Below, piece after piece: positions 26,629 through 35,716 of a stretch of DNA of 64,000 nucleotides; position 1 is the first letter of the stretch, and each line of letters starts with the position of its first letter. The notes beneath the pieces were generated by a model. That model had not been told where the DNA came from. It saw only the letters and a program-made list of their open reading frames with translations, and made no database searches. Position numbers and translations under genes: made by a program. The DNA is from Cryomorpha sp963748925 (GTDB lineage Bacteria > Bacteroidota > Bacteroidia > Flavobacteriales_D > Cryomorphaceae). The stretch is from positions 248,001 through 312,000 of the forward strand of contig CAVVKG010000009.1 in the NCBI GenBank assembly GCA_963748925.1, written 5' to 3'.

Positions 26629-28626
26629 ATGCGATTTCTGCAAAGTGCTCAGCATCCGGTAAATCCGAAAAACCTTTTCCTCGTGATTCTTTTCCTTTTT
26701 TCGGGTATTTATCTGAAGGCTCAAACCAATCTCGACTCGCTGTGGACACTATGGAATGACACAACCGCAGATTCGGAAGACAGGTTAACAAGCATTAATA
26801 AACTCATCTTTCAACGATACTTGTTCAACGATCCCGATAGTGCCCACATCCTTTCCGTAAGTATGCTGGAGCTGGCTACTGCCACAAATTCTAAAGTACA
26901 TATTGCTAACGGTTTAGGCCGGATAGCGGCATCATTCTATTTTAAAACTGAATACGACAGTGCACTATATTATTATGAAAAAGCCATTCCGATCCACGAT
27001 GAATTGGGTGAACATCAGTCTGTAGCTTCTATTTATGGGAATATGGGCAACATGTATGCCGATCAGGGAAACTACCCGAAGGCCATAGATTATTATATGG
27101 GTGGCCTTAAGGCAAATGAGAAGAGCGGAAATCAAAGTGGAATTGCCAGTAAAATGAACAACATTGGCCTCTTACACAGAGATCTCGATGACACCGCGGA
27201 AGCCATGAAATTTTTTAATGAATCATTGGCCATCTTTGAAGAGCTGGATAATAAAACAGGGCAAAGCGATTGTTTGCTGAATATGGCTCAAACACTTATA
27301 GATAAAGGAGACTACGAAGCAGCATTGCCTTATCTTGACCGCTGCGCAGAAATCCATAAAACCTTCGTAAACAATGATGGCAAAGCCGTATTGCTCTGTC
27401 TTTACGGCTTGTATTATTTCCAGCTCGAAGAGTACGAGCAGGCACTGACCAATTACAATCAGGGGTTGGATTTGCTACTTGAAATGGGAAATGATCAGAA
27501 CAGCGCGAGAGCCCTGGTACAAATTGGCAGAGCTTACATGGCTCTCGGGCAACCCTCATTGGCGATTGCTCAATTCGAAAAAGCGAAGAAACTGGGCAAG
27601 GATTCCGGTGCAATTTCCCCTTATTTAAATGCCGCAAATTACCTTTCAAAAGCATATAGAGAGCGTGGTGATTTCGCTAAGAGTGTAGATAACTACGCGC
27701 TTTTCGTGGAGCTTAGCGACAGCACGAGAAACGTGGAGAACAAGATGACGTTAATCCGTCAGCAATATGCATACTCCTACGAGAAACAGCTTTTTCAAGA
27801 CAGCATTGCCAAGGCTAAAGAAGCGCTCATTGTTGAATTAGCCTATCAAAAAGAGCTGCATAAGAAAGACACCATGCGGAATGTTGCCTTGGGTTCGGGA
27901 CTGATTTTATTCATCCTCGCCGGTGGCTTGTACAGTAGGAACCGCTACATCAAAAAATCCAGAGACATCATCTCTCGGGAGAGAGATCGATCTGAGGGTT
28001 TGCTGCTCAACATCCTCCCGGCAGAAATAGCAGAAGAACTCAAAGAAAAAGGCAAAGCCGATGCCAGAGACTTTGAATTGGTGAGCATTCTCTTTACAGA
28101 CTTCATCGGGTTTACGGAAATTTCTTCCAAAATGAATGCTCAGGAATTGGTATCAGAGATCAATAGCTGCTTTGAATCATTCGATGGCATTATGATTAAG
28201 TACGACATTGAAAAAATCAAAACCATTGGCGACGCCTATATGGCTGCGGGAGGGCTACCTGCACCATCAGATAAAGCGGTAACAAATACGGTAAGGGCAG
28301 CTCTGGAAATGCAAGAATTCATAAGCCGCCGAAAGAAAAAACTTGATGAAAAGAACCTTCCCGCTTTTCAAATGCGGGTAGGAATCCATACCGGGCCTGT
28401 TGTGGCAGGAATTGTAGGTGTAAAGAAATTTCAATATGACCTCTGGGGAGATACTGTTAACACCGCTAGCCGTATGGAAAGCAATGGTGAGTTGGGCAAG
28501 GTAAACATCAGCCATGTGACCTATAAAATGATTGAGGATAACCCTGAGTTCAAATTTGAAAGCAGGGGCAAGATTTTCGTAAAAGGGAAGGGCGATATGG
28601 AGATGTGGTTTGTGACAAGTGTATGA
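26629..28626 (+). CDS. TPR-domain class III adenylate cyclase
   Basis: 665 residues: signal peptide (ending near YLKAQ), TPR repeats (about 60-370; ASIYGNMGNMYADQGNYPKA, KMNNIGLLHRDLDDTAEAMK), membrane helix (about 425-440), a helical linker (LLNILPAEIAEELKEKG) and a class III cyclase domain (~480-660). Metal-binding aspartates are D491 (ILFTDFIGFT) and D535 (KTIGDAYMA). Lys531 and Asp604 (QYDLWGDTVNTASRM) are the residues that select ATP, so it should make cAMP and not cGMP. The linker motif NILP is typical of membrane-tethered cyclases. TPRs would face the periplasm and the cyclase the cytoplasm. It starts 46 bp after the palindromic array. No cAMP-binding protein is nearby. Confidence 0.93.
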   Translation: MRFLQSAQHPVNPKNLFLVILFLFSGIYLKAQTNLDSLWTLWNDTTADSEDRLTSINKLIFQRYLFNDPDSAHILSVSMLELATATNSKVHIANGLGRIAASFYFKTEYDSALYYYEKAIPIHDELGEHQSVASIYGNMGNMYADQGNYPKAIDYYMGGLKANEKSGNQSGIASKMNNIGLLHRDLDDTAEAMKFFNESLAIFEELDNKTGQSDCLLNMAQTLIDKGDYEAALPYLDRCAEIHKTFVNNDGKAVLLCLYGLYYFQLEEYEQALTNYNQGLDLLLEMGNDQNSARALVQIGRAYMALGQPSLAIAQFEKAKKLGKDSGAISPYLNAANYLSKAYRERGDFAKSVDNYALFVELSDSTRNVENKMTLIRQQYAYSYEKQLFQDSIAKAKEALIVELAYQKELHKKDTMRNVALGSGLILFILAGGLYSRNRYIKKSRDIISRERDRSEGLLLNILPAEIAEELKEKGKADARDFELVSILFTDFIGFTEISSKMNAQELVSEINSCFESFDGIMIKYDIEKIKTIGDAYMAAGGLPAPSDKAVTNTVRAALEMQEFISRRKKKLDEKNLPAFQMRVGIHTGPVVAGIVGVKKFQYDLWGDTVNTASRMESNGELGKVNISHVTYKMIEDNPEFKFESRGKIFVKGKGDMEMWFVTSV

Positions 28627-28729
28627 TGAGATTTTATAAATTGTAGCGTGCACTATGAGCGGCGCGAAAATGAATCTCGCTGTAACCATTCCCTACTTTC
28701 ATGCACTATCTTAATAAAAACGTATCACC

Positions 28730-29407
28730 ATGAAAATCTTTTTCACTTTACTTCTCCTTTTTGCCATCAGCGTAAGCTGCTCTAAAAACGACGATGATGA
28801 TTGTGGCATTCCTGCAGAGGAAAATTCTGCGACCTTTCTTGAAAATATGCAAGTGGGCGATAAGATATACTACTCAATGGCTTATTCTTCGCCTGCTGAG
28901 AGTGATTACGCCTACACCGGCGATACCTTGGAGCTGGAAGTTCTTGAAACATCTGCTGAGGGGGTGGTTATCTCGCAAAGAATTACTGCAGGGTCTAGTA
29001 TGATGACCGATCCGGATATTTATTACTGGCAAAAAGACTCAGTGTACACCAATAACTGGAGAATTGTTGGCGACTCACTCTTTATTGATTCTGAAGGTCC
29101 TTATTATGGAACACATCTGCTGGCTAACACGCAGTTCAAGTTCAGCGATTACACGGGGCAGGCAGTGGAGATTACGGGTTGGCAAACTACTACGAACCAA
29201 GGAGAACAAGATGCCCTGCTTTACACCACCAACTTCAACCTACTTGGTCATAATTACGACTCATTGAGTGTGTTTGTTAACAACGAACCAATGACTTATG
29301 ACGGCAATGGAAGTACCAGCATTTACAGCCGGCAACATGGAATAGTGCGCGGAGTTCAATATGGATCGATGGTTCCGGTAGGTCACGGGTGGGACCGGAT
29401 CTGGTAG
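28730..29407 (+). CDS. Hypothetical lipoprotein
   Basis: 225 residues with a lipoprotein signal (FAISVSC, then SKNDDDD). The acidic stretch after the cysteine is usual for Bacteroidota surface-exposed lipoproteins. The rest is beta-rich with repeated Tyr-Trp-Thr patches and no family I recognise. It follows the cyclase by 103 bp on the same strand, but nothing links them functionally. Likely outer-membrane anchored. Confidence 0.7.
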   Translation: MKIFFTLLLLFAISVSCSKNDDDDCGIPAEENSATFLENMQVGDKIYYSMAYSSPAESDYAYTGDTLELEVLETSAEGVVISQRITAGSSMMTDPDIYYWQKDSVYTNNWRIVGDSLFIDSEGPYYGTHLLANTQFKFSDYTGQAVEITGWQTTTNQGEQDALLYTTNFNLLGHNYDSLSVFVNNEPMTYDGNGSTSIYSRQHGIVRGVQYGSMVPVGHGWDRIW

Positions 29408-29494
29408 TTGTTTGGCTTCAAGCCGCAAGCTGAGCATGCCTGAAAACCACTCACCGGTTTTAAAATGTGATACGAATTCAGGGAAGGCTGAATC

Positions 29495-30634
29495 TTACTG
29501 CTTCACCAGTTTTGAAATTCCGATTTTATCTCCACTGTACAGTTCTACCAAATAAACTCCCGGGGAAAGAGCAGCTGTATTTAATATTGTATTTATTGAA
29601 TTAATTGAACCTGTCAGAATCGTTTTTCCGTCCATATTCATTACTGTGTAAGATACCGGTTTTACAAATTCTCCCAATTGAAAGTGAACTGTTTCCGATG
29701 TGGGATTTGGAAACAGGGCAAATGAAAGTGCTTCGGGTCCTTCTTGAATGTAAGTTGGATTTAGATAGAAATACGTCAACCTCCCAAAATTAAACCATTG
29801 CGTGCTGTCAATTCCGATATTCATCTGGCGTGTTGTACTCAGCACACTTCCGTCATTGTTAATGATGTAATTGTGTTTCAACACCGGCCTCCAGTCTTGG
29901 GTTGGTTGGTAAATTGATTCGCGCAATGTCTGTATCAGGTTTTCTCCTGTATCGTATGTGTAGAGCGTTCGGCTGCCCGAAAGTATACCATCGCCATCCG
30001 GGTCCAGAGGTTCGGTGGTTTCTGAAATTTTCCCAAAGTCAGTGTAAGAATAGTTTAGTTCACTGAAGTAAACCCATTGAGTATTCTCATAGATTTCCAT
30101 CAGTCTATTTAAAAGCTTTCCATCTGCATCGTAGGTATATTGATGCTTATATGTGAGAAGCCAGTCATCGGATAGCGTATCCCAGAAAGAGATAAACTTT
30201 TCGGTCAAAATGTTATTTGAGTTGTAGGTGTTTTCGTCTTTCACCTCAGGAAGCCAGGCCTCATCAGTCCAGTTTTCGTTTACATTTCTTAGGAGCAATC
30301 CCTCTTCATTATAATTGTATGAAACTCTTGAATCGGTTTCCCAGTTATTTGAATCGCTATTCCACAATTCGTAGAGGCTTTCGCTTATCGTTAGGTCCGT
30401 ATTGTACGCATTCATTTCTCGCCGGATGGGGCTCCAGTTTGATGAGTCGGCAAAAAGATATTCTCCCAAAACGGTAGTCAGGTTTCCGCCTTCATAAAAA
30501 TAAGTTCTTCGCGAGGTGTCTTCCCAAACGCTATCAACTGAAGACCATTGAGCGTTTAGCGTATAATCTATATCCTGACAAAAAGCGCTCAACGTCAGCA
30601 TAAGCAGGCAAAGGCTTAAGAATCGTTTTTTCAT
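29495..30634 (-). CDS. Secreted YD-repeat-like protein with T9SS type A sorting domain
   Basis: 379 residues, signal peptide ending near LSAFCQD. The body repeats the theme 'YxYDxxGxLL' with tryptophan-rich segments (HQYTYDADGKLLNRLMEIYE, LYTYDTGENLIQTLRESIYQ), resembling degenerate YD/RHS-type repeats that form an extended beta-sheet. The C-terminal ~70 residues hold FPNPTSETVHF and end GISKLVKQ, a type A T9SS signal. Its first ~35 codons and upstream region have decayed copies at 32173-32515 and 40837-40960, so this is probably the one intact member of a former local family. Function unknown. Confidence 0.8.
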   Translation of the reverse strand: MKKRFLSLCLLMLTLSAFCQDIDYTLNAQWSSVDSVWEDTSRRTYFYEGGNLTTVLGEYLFADSSNWSPIRREMNAYNTDLTISESLYELWNSDSNNWETDSRVSYNYNEEGLLLRNVNENWTDEAWLPEVKDENTYNSNNILTEKFISFWDTLSDDWLLTYKHQYTYDADGKLLNRLMEIYENTQWVYFSELNYSYTDFGKISETTEPLDPDGDGILSGSRTLYTYDTGENLIQTLRESIYQPTQDWRPVLKHNYIINNDGSVLSTTRQMNIGIDSTQWFNFGRLTYFYLNPTYIQEGPEALSFALFPNPTSETVHFQLGEFVKPVSYTVMNMDGKTILTGSINSINTILNTAALSPGVYLVELYSGDKIGISKLVKQ

Positions 30635-30863
30635 TTTAATCGGGTTATAACGAATGGTTTTACAAGGTAGGAAATTTATCGATTGCTATTAAGGGATTGA
30701 AATAAATAGGGATGAGTGAGAGATGGAAGTAGCTTGGAATTTTTGAACTAAAATGGAGAACAACGCTTCCTGAATATTTTACTTGTCCTTAAGCAATATC
30801 ACACTTTCGCCAGTGAGGTCTTACCTTCGATGTAACAACCACATTCAATTTTCAAGTGCCATC
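30499..30863. repeat. Duplicated segment, intact copy (5' end of the YD-like gene and its upstream region)
   Basis: The stretch covering the first codons of the gene at 30634 and about 230 bp upstream is repeated, with substitutions and small indels, at 32213-32515; the coding part is repeated again at 40837-40960. Shared landmarks with the second copy are GAAATAAATAGGGATGAG, TTGGAATTTTTGAACTAAAA and CAACGCTTCCTGAATATTTT. Confidence 0.85.
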
Positions 30864-30997
30864 GATACCGTTACGGGAAAATCAAGGCCTTCAATACTTT
30901 TTTCCACGTCTTTTTCGCCAATGTAATTGAACAACGGTCCGCAGTTTTCCAATGGGGCTTTGCCAGGCTCATTTAAACGAAAACCCCATAAGCACAA
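30845..30997 (-). pseudogene. Possible C-terminal remnant of an unidentified gene
   Basis: Directly after the stop of the EEP-family gene, and in the same frame, there are 50 sense codons with protein-like composition (RLNEPGKAPLENCGPLFNYI, then DFPVTVSMALEN) ending in TGA. The corresponding place in the second duplicated copy (near 32500) reads MVFEKLNVVVK, one base out of register, suggesting both are decayed ends of one gene. I do not recognise the family. It could also be chance. Confidence 0.3.
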
Positions 30998-31837
30998 TTA
31001 CTTCTCAAAAGCAATCTCCACATAAACCGGCAAATGATCTGACGGATAACGTAGATTCTCATTGTCGCTTAAAACGGCATATTTGTTTACAACCACATCT
31101 TCGCTGGTAAATATATAATCAATCCTTCTTGTAACGGGTTGATCAAATTGAAAACCGTTGAAAGTGCCTTCGGGGCCAAAGGTGTTTTTAGCGGCAACTT
31201 TTGCATCTTTTAAACTTTGAAGAATGACCTGTATGCTTTCATCGTAAGGTTCCATATTGAAATCGCCAGTTAGCATCACAGAGTAATTATTGGTATTAAT
31301 GTCTTTGATTTTTTGGATAATCAATGTTGTGCTATTTTTTCTGGCTTCAACACCTACGTGGTCGAAATGGGTGTTGAAAACCCAAAATCTTTGTTTCGTT
31401 TTTTGGTTTTCAAACAAGGCATAGGTGCAAACCCTGTTGCAGGCGGCATCCCAACCCATTGAAACCTTATCAGGTGTTTGGGAAAGCCAGAATGTGGAGG
31501 ATTCCAGTATTCTTAATTCGTTCATCTTGTAAAATATAGCCGAGTATTCTCCTTCATCTTTGCCGTCGTCTCTACCCACCCCAACATAAGCGTACTCTTC
31601 CAAAAGGGAATCCATGTCATTCATTTGATTGGGCATGGCTTCCTGAACGCCTAAAATATCCGGCTCGTAGAATTTTATTTGATCAATAAAAAACGGCTTT
31701 CTGTTGGTCCAGCTATTTTCACCATCTTTTGGATAGTCGAGCTTGATATTGTAAGTCATTACCGAAATTGGGCTTTGAGCGAATACCATGGTAAAGCTGC
31801 TCAAAATAAGAAGGAAGATTAGTGTGGAACGGATCAT
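30998..31837 (-). CDS. Secreted endonuclease/exonuclease/phosphatase (EEP) family protein
   Basis: 279 residues from the ATG at 31837, which opens a clear signal peptide (MIRSTLIFLLILSS…VFAQS). The frame is open 30 codons further up but that part is polar. EEP motifs in order: MTYNIKLD (metal-binding Asn), ILGVQEA (Glu), FNTHFDHVG (catalytic His), MLTGDFNMEP (Asp, Asn), RRIDYIF and YPSDHLPV (Asp, His). These enzymes use Mg2+ to cut phosphodiester bonds; secreted Bacteroidota members are usually sugar-phosphate, phospholipid or nucleic-acid phosphodiesterases. Substrate unknown. Single gene. Confidence 0.9.
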   Translation of the reverse strand: MIRSTLIFLLILSSFTMVFAQSPISVMTYNIKLDYPKDGENSWTNRKPFFIDQIKFYEPDILGVQEAMPNQMNDMDSLLEEYAYVGVGRDDGKDEGEYSAIFYKMNELRILESSTFWLSQTPDKVSMGWDAACNRVCTYALFENQKTKQRFWVFNTHFDHVGVEARKNSTTLIIQKIKDINTNNYSVMLTGDFNMEPYDESIQVILQSLKDAKVAAKNTFGPEGTFNGFQFDQPVTRRIDYIFTSEDVVVNKYAVLSDNENLRYPSDHLPVYVEIAFEK

Positions 31838-32172
31838 AGATTTAAACTTTGATGATGGGGTTATCGAAGCCTTGCAGTGGCTGTTTATGTTTATTATGGA
31901 AGTGTAAATATAACCTTGTGATGCCATGAAGACTAAGAGCCTATTTTGATTCGTTTATTTGTTAAGAAGATGTACCCAAAATATGGCATATTTATAAGCG
32001 AAAACTTAGTCTTTCGAAAAAAAATAGTTTATGCTAAAACCCCTAAAATGGGTCTTTTTAATGCTTTTTAATTCTATGAAGTTCACTTTTAAATTTTGCT
32101 TCGCTATTCACGTTGTTTCAAAAATCATACAATAGTAAACTTTGCAGTGATTCTGTTCGAATAACGCTTTAA

Positions 32173-32316
32173 TCAGCTACAATTGAACAGGCCATTCCTG
32201 ATACGAGAGATCTTGAGGCTTTCAGATGAGGACCATTCAGCGTTTAGGGTATAATCCTGACAAAAAGTGCTCAGTGTCAGCATAAGCTGGCAAACTCTGA
32301 ACAATAATTTTGTCAT
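32173..32316 (-). pseudogene. Truncated second copy of the YD-like T9SS gene
   Basis: ATG at 32316 opens LMLTLSTFCQDYTLNAEWSS, closely matching the signal peptide and first mature residues of the gene at 29495-30634 (LMLTLSAFCQDIDYTLNAQW). Similarity ends after about 34 codons and a TGA follows at codon 48. Upstream sequence to 32515 is also homologous, so the duplication included the promoter region. It is a dead 5' fragment. Confidence 0.8.
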
Positions 32317-32515
32317 TTTAGGTGGATAAGAAATTTAAAGATTGAATTGAGGGTTGAAATAAATAGGGATGAGAGATGGACGTAGGTTGGAATTTTTGAA
32401 CTAAAATGGAAGCCAACGCTTCCTGAATATTTTACTCATCTTTAAGCAATCTATCTTTTGCCAGTGAGGGCTTACGTTCTACTTAACAACCACATTCAAC
32501 TTTTCAAATACCATG
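32213..32515. repeat. Duplicated segment, second (decayed) copy
   Basis: Aligns with 30526-30863 in the same orientation with scattered substitutions and several short deletions. See the intact copy for shared landmarks. Confidence 0.85.
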
Positions 32516-32725
32516 GGTGGCGATGGCCAATTTCTGAGCTTTATTACATTTTCCCCAGTAACTCATTATTTTAGCAGATAAGCCCACAAACGTTTCTTGA
32601 GTTCCTTTGGCTCGTGTAAGCGGTTCAATAGTTTCAGTGATGGTTTAATCAAATTTATAAAATCACCTTTTTCTCAAACATCTGCTAAAAAAAGCAAAAC
32701 CTTAACCCACTTTTAATGAGACTTG

Positions 32726-32733
32726 TACATTTG
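32726..32733 (+). promoter_or_regulatory. Candidate -7 box of the TPR-HTH gene
   Basis: TACATTTG fits TAnnTTTG, 17 bp before the start codon. I see no good TTTG at the right spacing upstream, so support is partial; the leader would be very short. Confidence 0.35.
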
Positions 32734-32750
32734 CTTTTACAAAAATTACC

Positions 32751-34445
32751 ATGACCAAGCCGAGTGCCATATTTTTGATGTTATTTTTTATTTTTCCTAT
32801 TGCCGGTTTCTCTACAGGCAGCAAGGTAGATAGTGTAGAAAAACTTCTTGAAAAGCCTAATCTCACTCGGCAAGACAGTTTGAGACTTCTTAATGAACTG
32901 GGGTTTGAACTCTGGACTGTCGATCCTTCAAGATCGGTAATAGTTGGCCGCAAGGCTTTAACACTGGCTCATGATTTAAGCGACAAACCCCAAACTGCCT
33001 ATGCCTACAAAGTTATTGGTGTAGCCTATTGGGCTTTGGGCGATTACCAGTTAGCTCTGAGCAATATGCTACAGAGTCTCGAGCTATATGAAGAGCTTAA
33101 GGACGAGCATGGAATTGGAAGCATGTTGCTTAACATCGGTCTTATATATTCAGACCAGCGAAGTAATGAAGAGGCTAAAACTTATTTCAGAAAGGCCTAT
33201 GTACTGTATGAGAAAAACAATCGGAAAGTAAGTCGCGCAACAGCTCTGACCAAGCTTGCAACCGTTCTCATTCTTGAAGACAGTTTGGCGCTGGCTAAAG
33301 AACATCTGAATACGGCCATTGATATTCATCATGAACACGACTACCGCTATGGCCTGGCCGAAGCTTACAACCGGCTGGGGATTGTATACAGAAAAGAAAA
33401 GGATTTCAACACTTCATTAGATTACTTATATCGGGGCAGGGATTTGAGCTTTGAGATCGATGACAACGAAGGGCTAGCCAAATGTTTTGTGGATATCGGC
33501 CTCACTTTTCTTGACATGAACAGGATTGAGGAAGCTGAAGGCTATCTCACTAAAGGAATAGATAAGGCGAAATCTATTGGATCGAAGAAATGGCAGATGG
33601 AAGGCTTTCTGGGAATGGCCACCCTTTTTAATGAACAAGCTGACGCATCGAGTGCACTTGAATATTACAGGTCTTACCAACTTTTGAAGGATTCTATTCT
33701 GGATCAGCAAAAGATAATGGCGATGGCCAATCTTAGAGAAGAGTACGAAACGAGGCAACAGTTGCAGGAATTGGAAGAAAGTAAATTCAGGATTAGAGAC
33801 CTGCAGGAAAAGGCAAGGTCCCGAACAATATTTCTCATTTCACTGGCTGCTTTGTTTTTGCTGAGCATTGTTGTAATTGCGCTCTACTATCGCAACCAAA
33901 ACCTGAAAGGCAAGCAGCTGAAAGAGAAAAGGGAAAAGGAAGTTCAGCTTCGACAAATACGCGAACAAAATCACAAAACTGAAGTCGAAAATATCAGACT
34001 GAAGCAAAAGGAGCTTGAAAGAGAACTGGAGTTGCGTGATCGAGAACTTACATCTTATGCGATTAATTTTCTTCAGAAAAATGAGTTTATCTCAGAAGTT
34101 CAGGCTGACCTGCAAAGGATAAAAAGTTTGCCTGAGCTTGATCGGGTGAAAAGAAAGCTAAAGGGATCCAGCCAGCTTGATAAAGACTGGGAGAATTTTA
34201 AAATGCAATTTGAAAAAGTTCATGGCAGCTTCAGTGATGAACTTAAAACGACTTATCCAGACCTAAGTCCTGCTGAGCTTAAACTGTCAACTTTGCTGCG
34301 AATCAATCTGAACACAAAGGAGTGTGCTTCCATTTTGGGTATTAGCCCCGAAAGTGTTAAAACTGCCAGATACCGCCTTCGCAAAAAAATGGATATTGAT
34401 TCTGACGAGAACCTTTTCGACCACCTTAGAAAGTTCGGTTCTTAA
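32751..34445 (+). CDS. TPR-domain membrane regulator with C-terminal HTH (LuxR-like)
   Basis: 564 residues. Signal peptide (LFFIFPIAGFSTGSK), TPR repeats (about 50-320; GIGSMLLNIGLIYSDQRSNE, AEAYNRLGIVYRKEKDFNTS), membrane helix (about 362-382, FLISLAALFLLSIVVIALYY), a long charged coiled coil (about 385-455) and a C-terminal helix-turn-helix (LRINLNTKECASILGISPES, then VKTARYRLRKKM) related to LuxR/GerE HTH. This is a known Bacteroidota plan for one-component membrane regulators: periplasmic TPRs sense, the HTH acts on DNA at the membrane. The four-gene operon 150 bp downstream is a plausible but unproven target. Confidence 0.9.
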   Translation: MTKPSAIFLMLFFIFPIAGFSTGSKVDSVEKLLEKPNLTRQDSLRLLNELGFELWTVDPSRSVIVGRKALTLAHDLSDKPQTAYAYKVIGVAYWALGDYQLALSNMLQSLELYEELKDEHGIGSMLLNIGLIYSDQRSNEEAKTYFRKAYVLYEKNNRKVSRATALTKLATVLILEDSLALAKEHLNTAIDIHHEHDYRYGLAEAYNRLGIVYRKEKDFNTSLDYLYRGRDLSFEIDDNEGLAKCFVDIGLTFLDMNRIEEAEGYLTKGIDKAKSIGSKKWQMEGFLGMATLFNEQADASSALEYYRSYQLLKDSILDQQKIMAMANLREEYETRQQLQELEESKFRIRDLQEKARSRTIFLISLAALFLLSIVVIALYYRNQNLKGKQLKEKREKEVQLRQIREQNHKTEVENIRLKQKELERELELRDRELTSYAINFLQKNEFISEVQADLQRIKSLPELDRVKRKLKGSSQLDKDWENFKMQFEKVHGSFSDELKTTYPDLSPAELKLSTLLRINLNTKECASILGISPESVKTARYRLRKKMDIDSDENLFDHLRKFGS

Positions 34446-34564
34446 TTATTTACAGACTTCTTATAAACCGTAATCAACAGGCAATCAGCACAGAGTGTTA
34501 GTTTGTTCACCTCTTGTATACCTATTTTTTTAATGGGGTTCTCTTTATGTTGCCCTTGAAAAAT

Positions 34565-34594
34565 TTTGCATCCCGCTGAGCCTCCATACGTTTG
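34565..34594 (+). promoter_or_regulatory. Canonical Bacteroidota promoter of the hydrolase/hydroxylase operon
   Basis: TTTG at 34565-34568, an 18-bp spacer, and TACGTTTG (TAnnTTTG) at 34587-34594. The start codon ATG at 34619 follows 24 bp later. This is the best promoter in the window and shows that an upstream in-frame TTG at 34592, which overlaps the -7 box, is not the translation start. Confidence 0.75.
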
Positions 34595-34618
34595 CCCCCG
34601 AATTTAAAACAAACAAAC

Positions 34619-35695
34619 ATGACATTTACAAGCAAACAATTTATCAAAAGGTTCTACGAGAGCCTCCATTATTATTTAACCCGTTACCGTAATCCGACAT
34701 TGGCATTACTACTTCTTTTAAGTACCCTGGCCTCAACTGCTTTTGGTCAGATCAAGACTTTTGAAATAGGCAATTATCCGCTTGAAAACGGACAGGAAAT
34801 TCAAAGTTGTACGATTGCTTACCAAACATTCGGTCATCTTAATTCCGATCGTTCAAATGCCATTCTGTTTCCTTCTTGGTATGGAGGCACCAGTGATGAC
34901 CTTACATCTTATATCGGCGAGCATCAAATGCTAGATTCTACAAAGTATTTTATCATACTGGTCGATGCTTTTGGCAATGGAATTTCTTCTTCCCCTTCCA
35001 CCAGCCTTCTGCAACCGGGAATAGACTTTCCAGAATTTTCGATTGATGATCTTGTTAAAGCTCAGCACAAGCTGCTCACCGAGCACTTTAAAATTAACCA
35101 CTTAGTTGCGGTTACCGGAATTTCTATGGGAGGAATGCAAACCTTTCAGTGGATAGCTTCTTATCCTGATTTTTTCGATCTGGCAATTCCAATTGTAGGT
35201 TCTCCGAAATTGAGTTCTTATGAGAAGTTAATATTTGAAACTTTTGAAAGGCTGCTCACATTGGCCGAAAGCAGCAGTAAGGAAGAGGTTTGCGCAGTAA
35301 GCCTGATGTTAGAATATGCGCTCGGTTTCACTCCTGAATTCAGGGCACACAACACTTTCATTGAAGATTTTCCGGAGTTTATTAATGCAGTCGAATATCA
35401 GGCAAACATGTATTCGCCTTACGACTTGTTGAGCCAAATGCGAGCTATCAGTGCATTTAATATGACCAAAACCACAAGTCTGGTTTCTGTTGCTGAAAAT
35501 TTTCATGGAGAAGCTTTGATAATTTGTGCCACTGAAGATAACTTATTACTACCCAACACTTCTAAAGACTTTGCTAAGCTCATCGGTGCTCAACTATTAG
35601 AACTCTCATCAGATTGCGGCCATTATTCATTTGCATGCGACAAAGACCAAATAAGTGAATCCGTAAGGAACTTCTTAAATCAACCAAATCAATAA
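34619..35695 (+). CDS. MetX-like alpha/beta hydrolase (homoserine acetyltransferase superfamily)
   Basis: 358 residues from ATG 34619. An N-terminal hydrophobic segment (residues ~20-40, ending TAFGQI) is a signal peptide or anchor. The body has the MetX/esterase fold: FPSWYGGTSDDLTSYIGEHQ, the nucleophile elbow TGISMGGMQTF (Ser), the acid near ATEDNLLLP and the final histidine in SDCGHYSFAC. True MetX enzymes are cytoplasmic; an exported form is more likely an esterase or acyl-transfer enzyme. It is the first gene of a four-gene operon (21 bp to the next) with a fatty-acid hydroxylase, a GNAT and a membrane LytTR regulator, which hints at lipid or acyl chemistry. Substrate not known. Confidence 0.85.
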   Translation: MTFTSKQFIKRFYESLHYYLTRYRNPTLALLLLLSTLASTAFGQIKTFEIGNYPLENGQEIQSCTIAYQTFGHLNSDRSNAILFPSWYGGTSDDLTSYIGEHQMLDSTKYFIILVDAFGNGISSSPSTSLLQPGIDFPEFSIDDLVKAQHKLLTEHFKINHLVAVTGISMGGMQTFQWIASYPDFFDLAIPIVGSPKLSSYEKLIFETFERLLTLAESSSKEEVCAVSLMLEYALGFTPEFRAHNTFIEDFPEFINAVEYQANMYSPYDLLSQMRAISAFNMTKTTSLVSVAENFHGEALIICATEDNLLLPNTSKDFAKLIGAQLLELSSDCGHYSFACDKDQISESVRNFLNQPNQ

Positions 35696-35716
35696 ACACT
35701 TTTAAAAAATTTAAAT

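Larger units (their letters stand above)
31838..32750. other. Gene-poor stretch holding decayed sequence
   Basis: No intact gene. It holds the promoter region of the EEP gene (31838-32172, AT-rich, no clear motif), the decayed second copy of the YD-like gene 5' end (32173-32515), and at 32566-32676 on the minus strand a short protein-like open piece (INLIKPSLKLLNRLHEPKEL, ending WAYLLK and stop) that may be another C-terminal remnant. The last 30 bp carry the promoter of the TPR-HTH gene. Confidence 0.6.

Noticed and set aside
26113..26662. Open frames of 130-160 codons on both strands over the 116-bp array
   Set aside because: The period is not a multiple of 3, so the frame rotates at each unit; both strands are equally open. 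The array is not coding.
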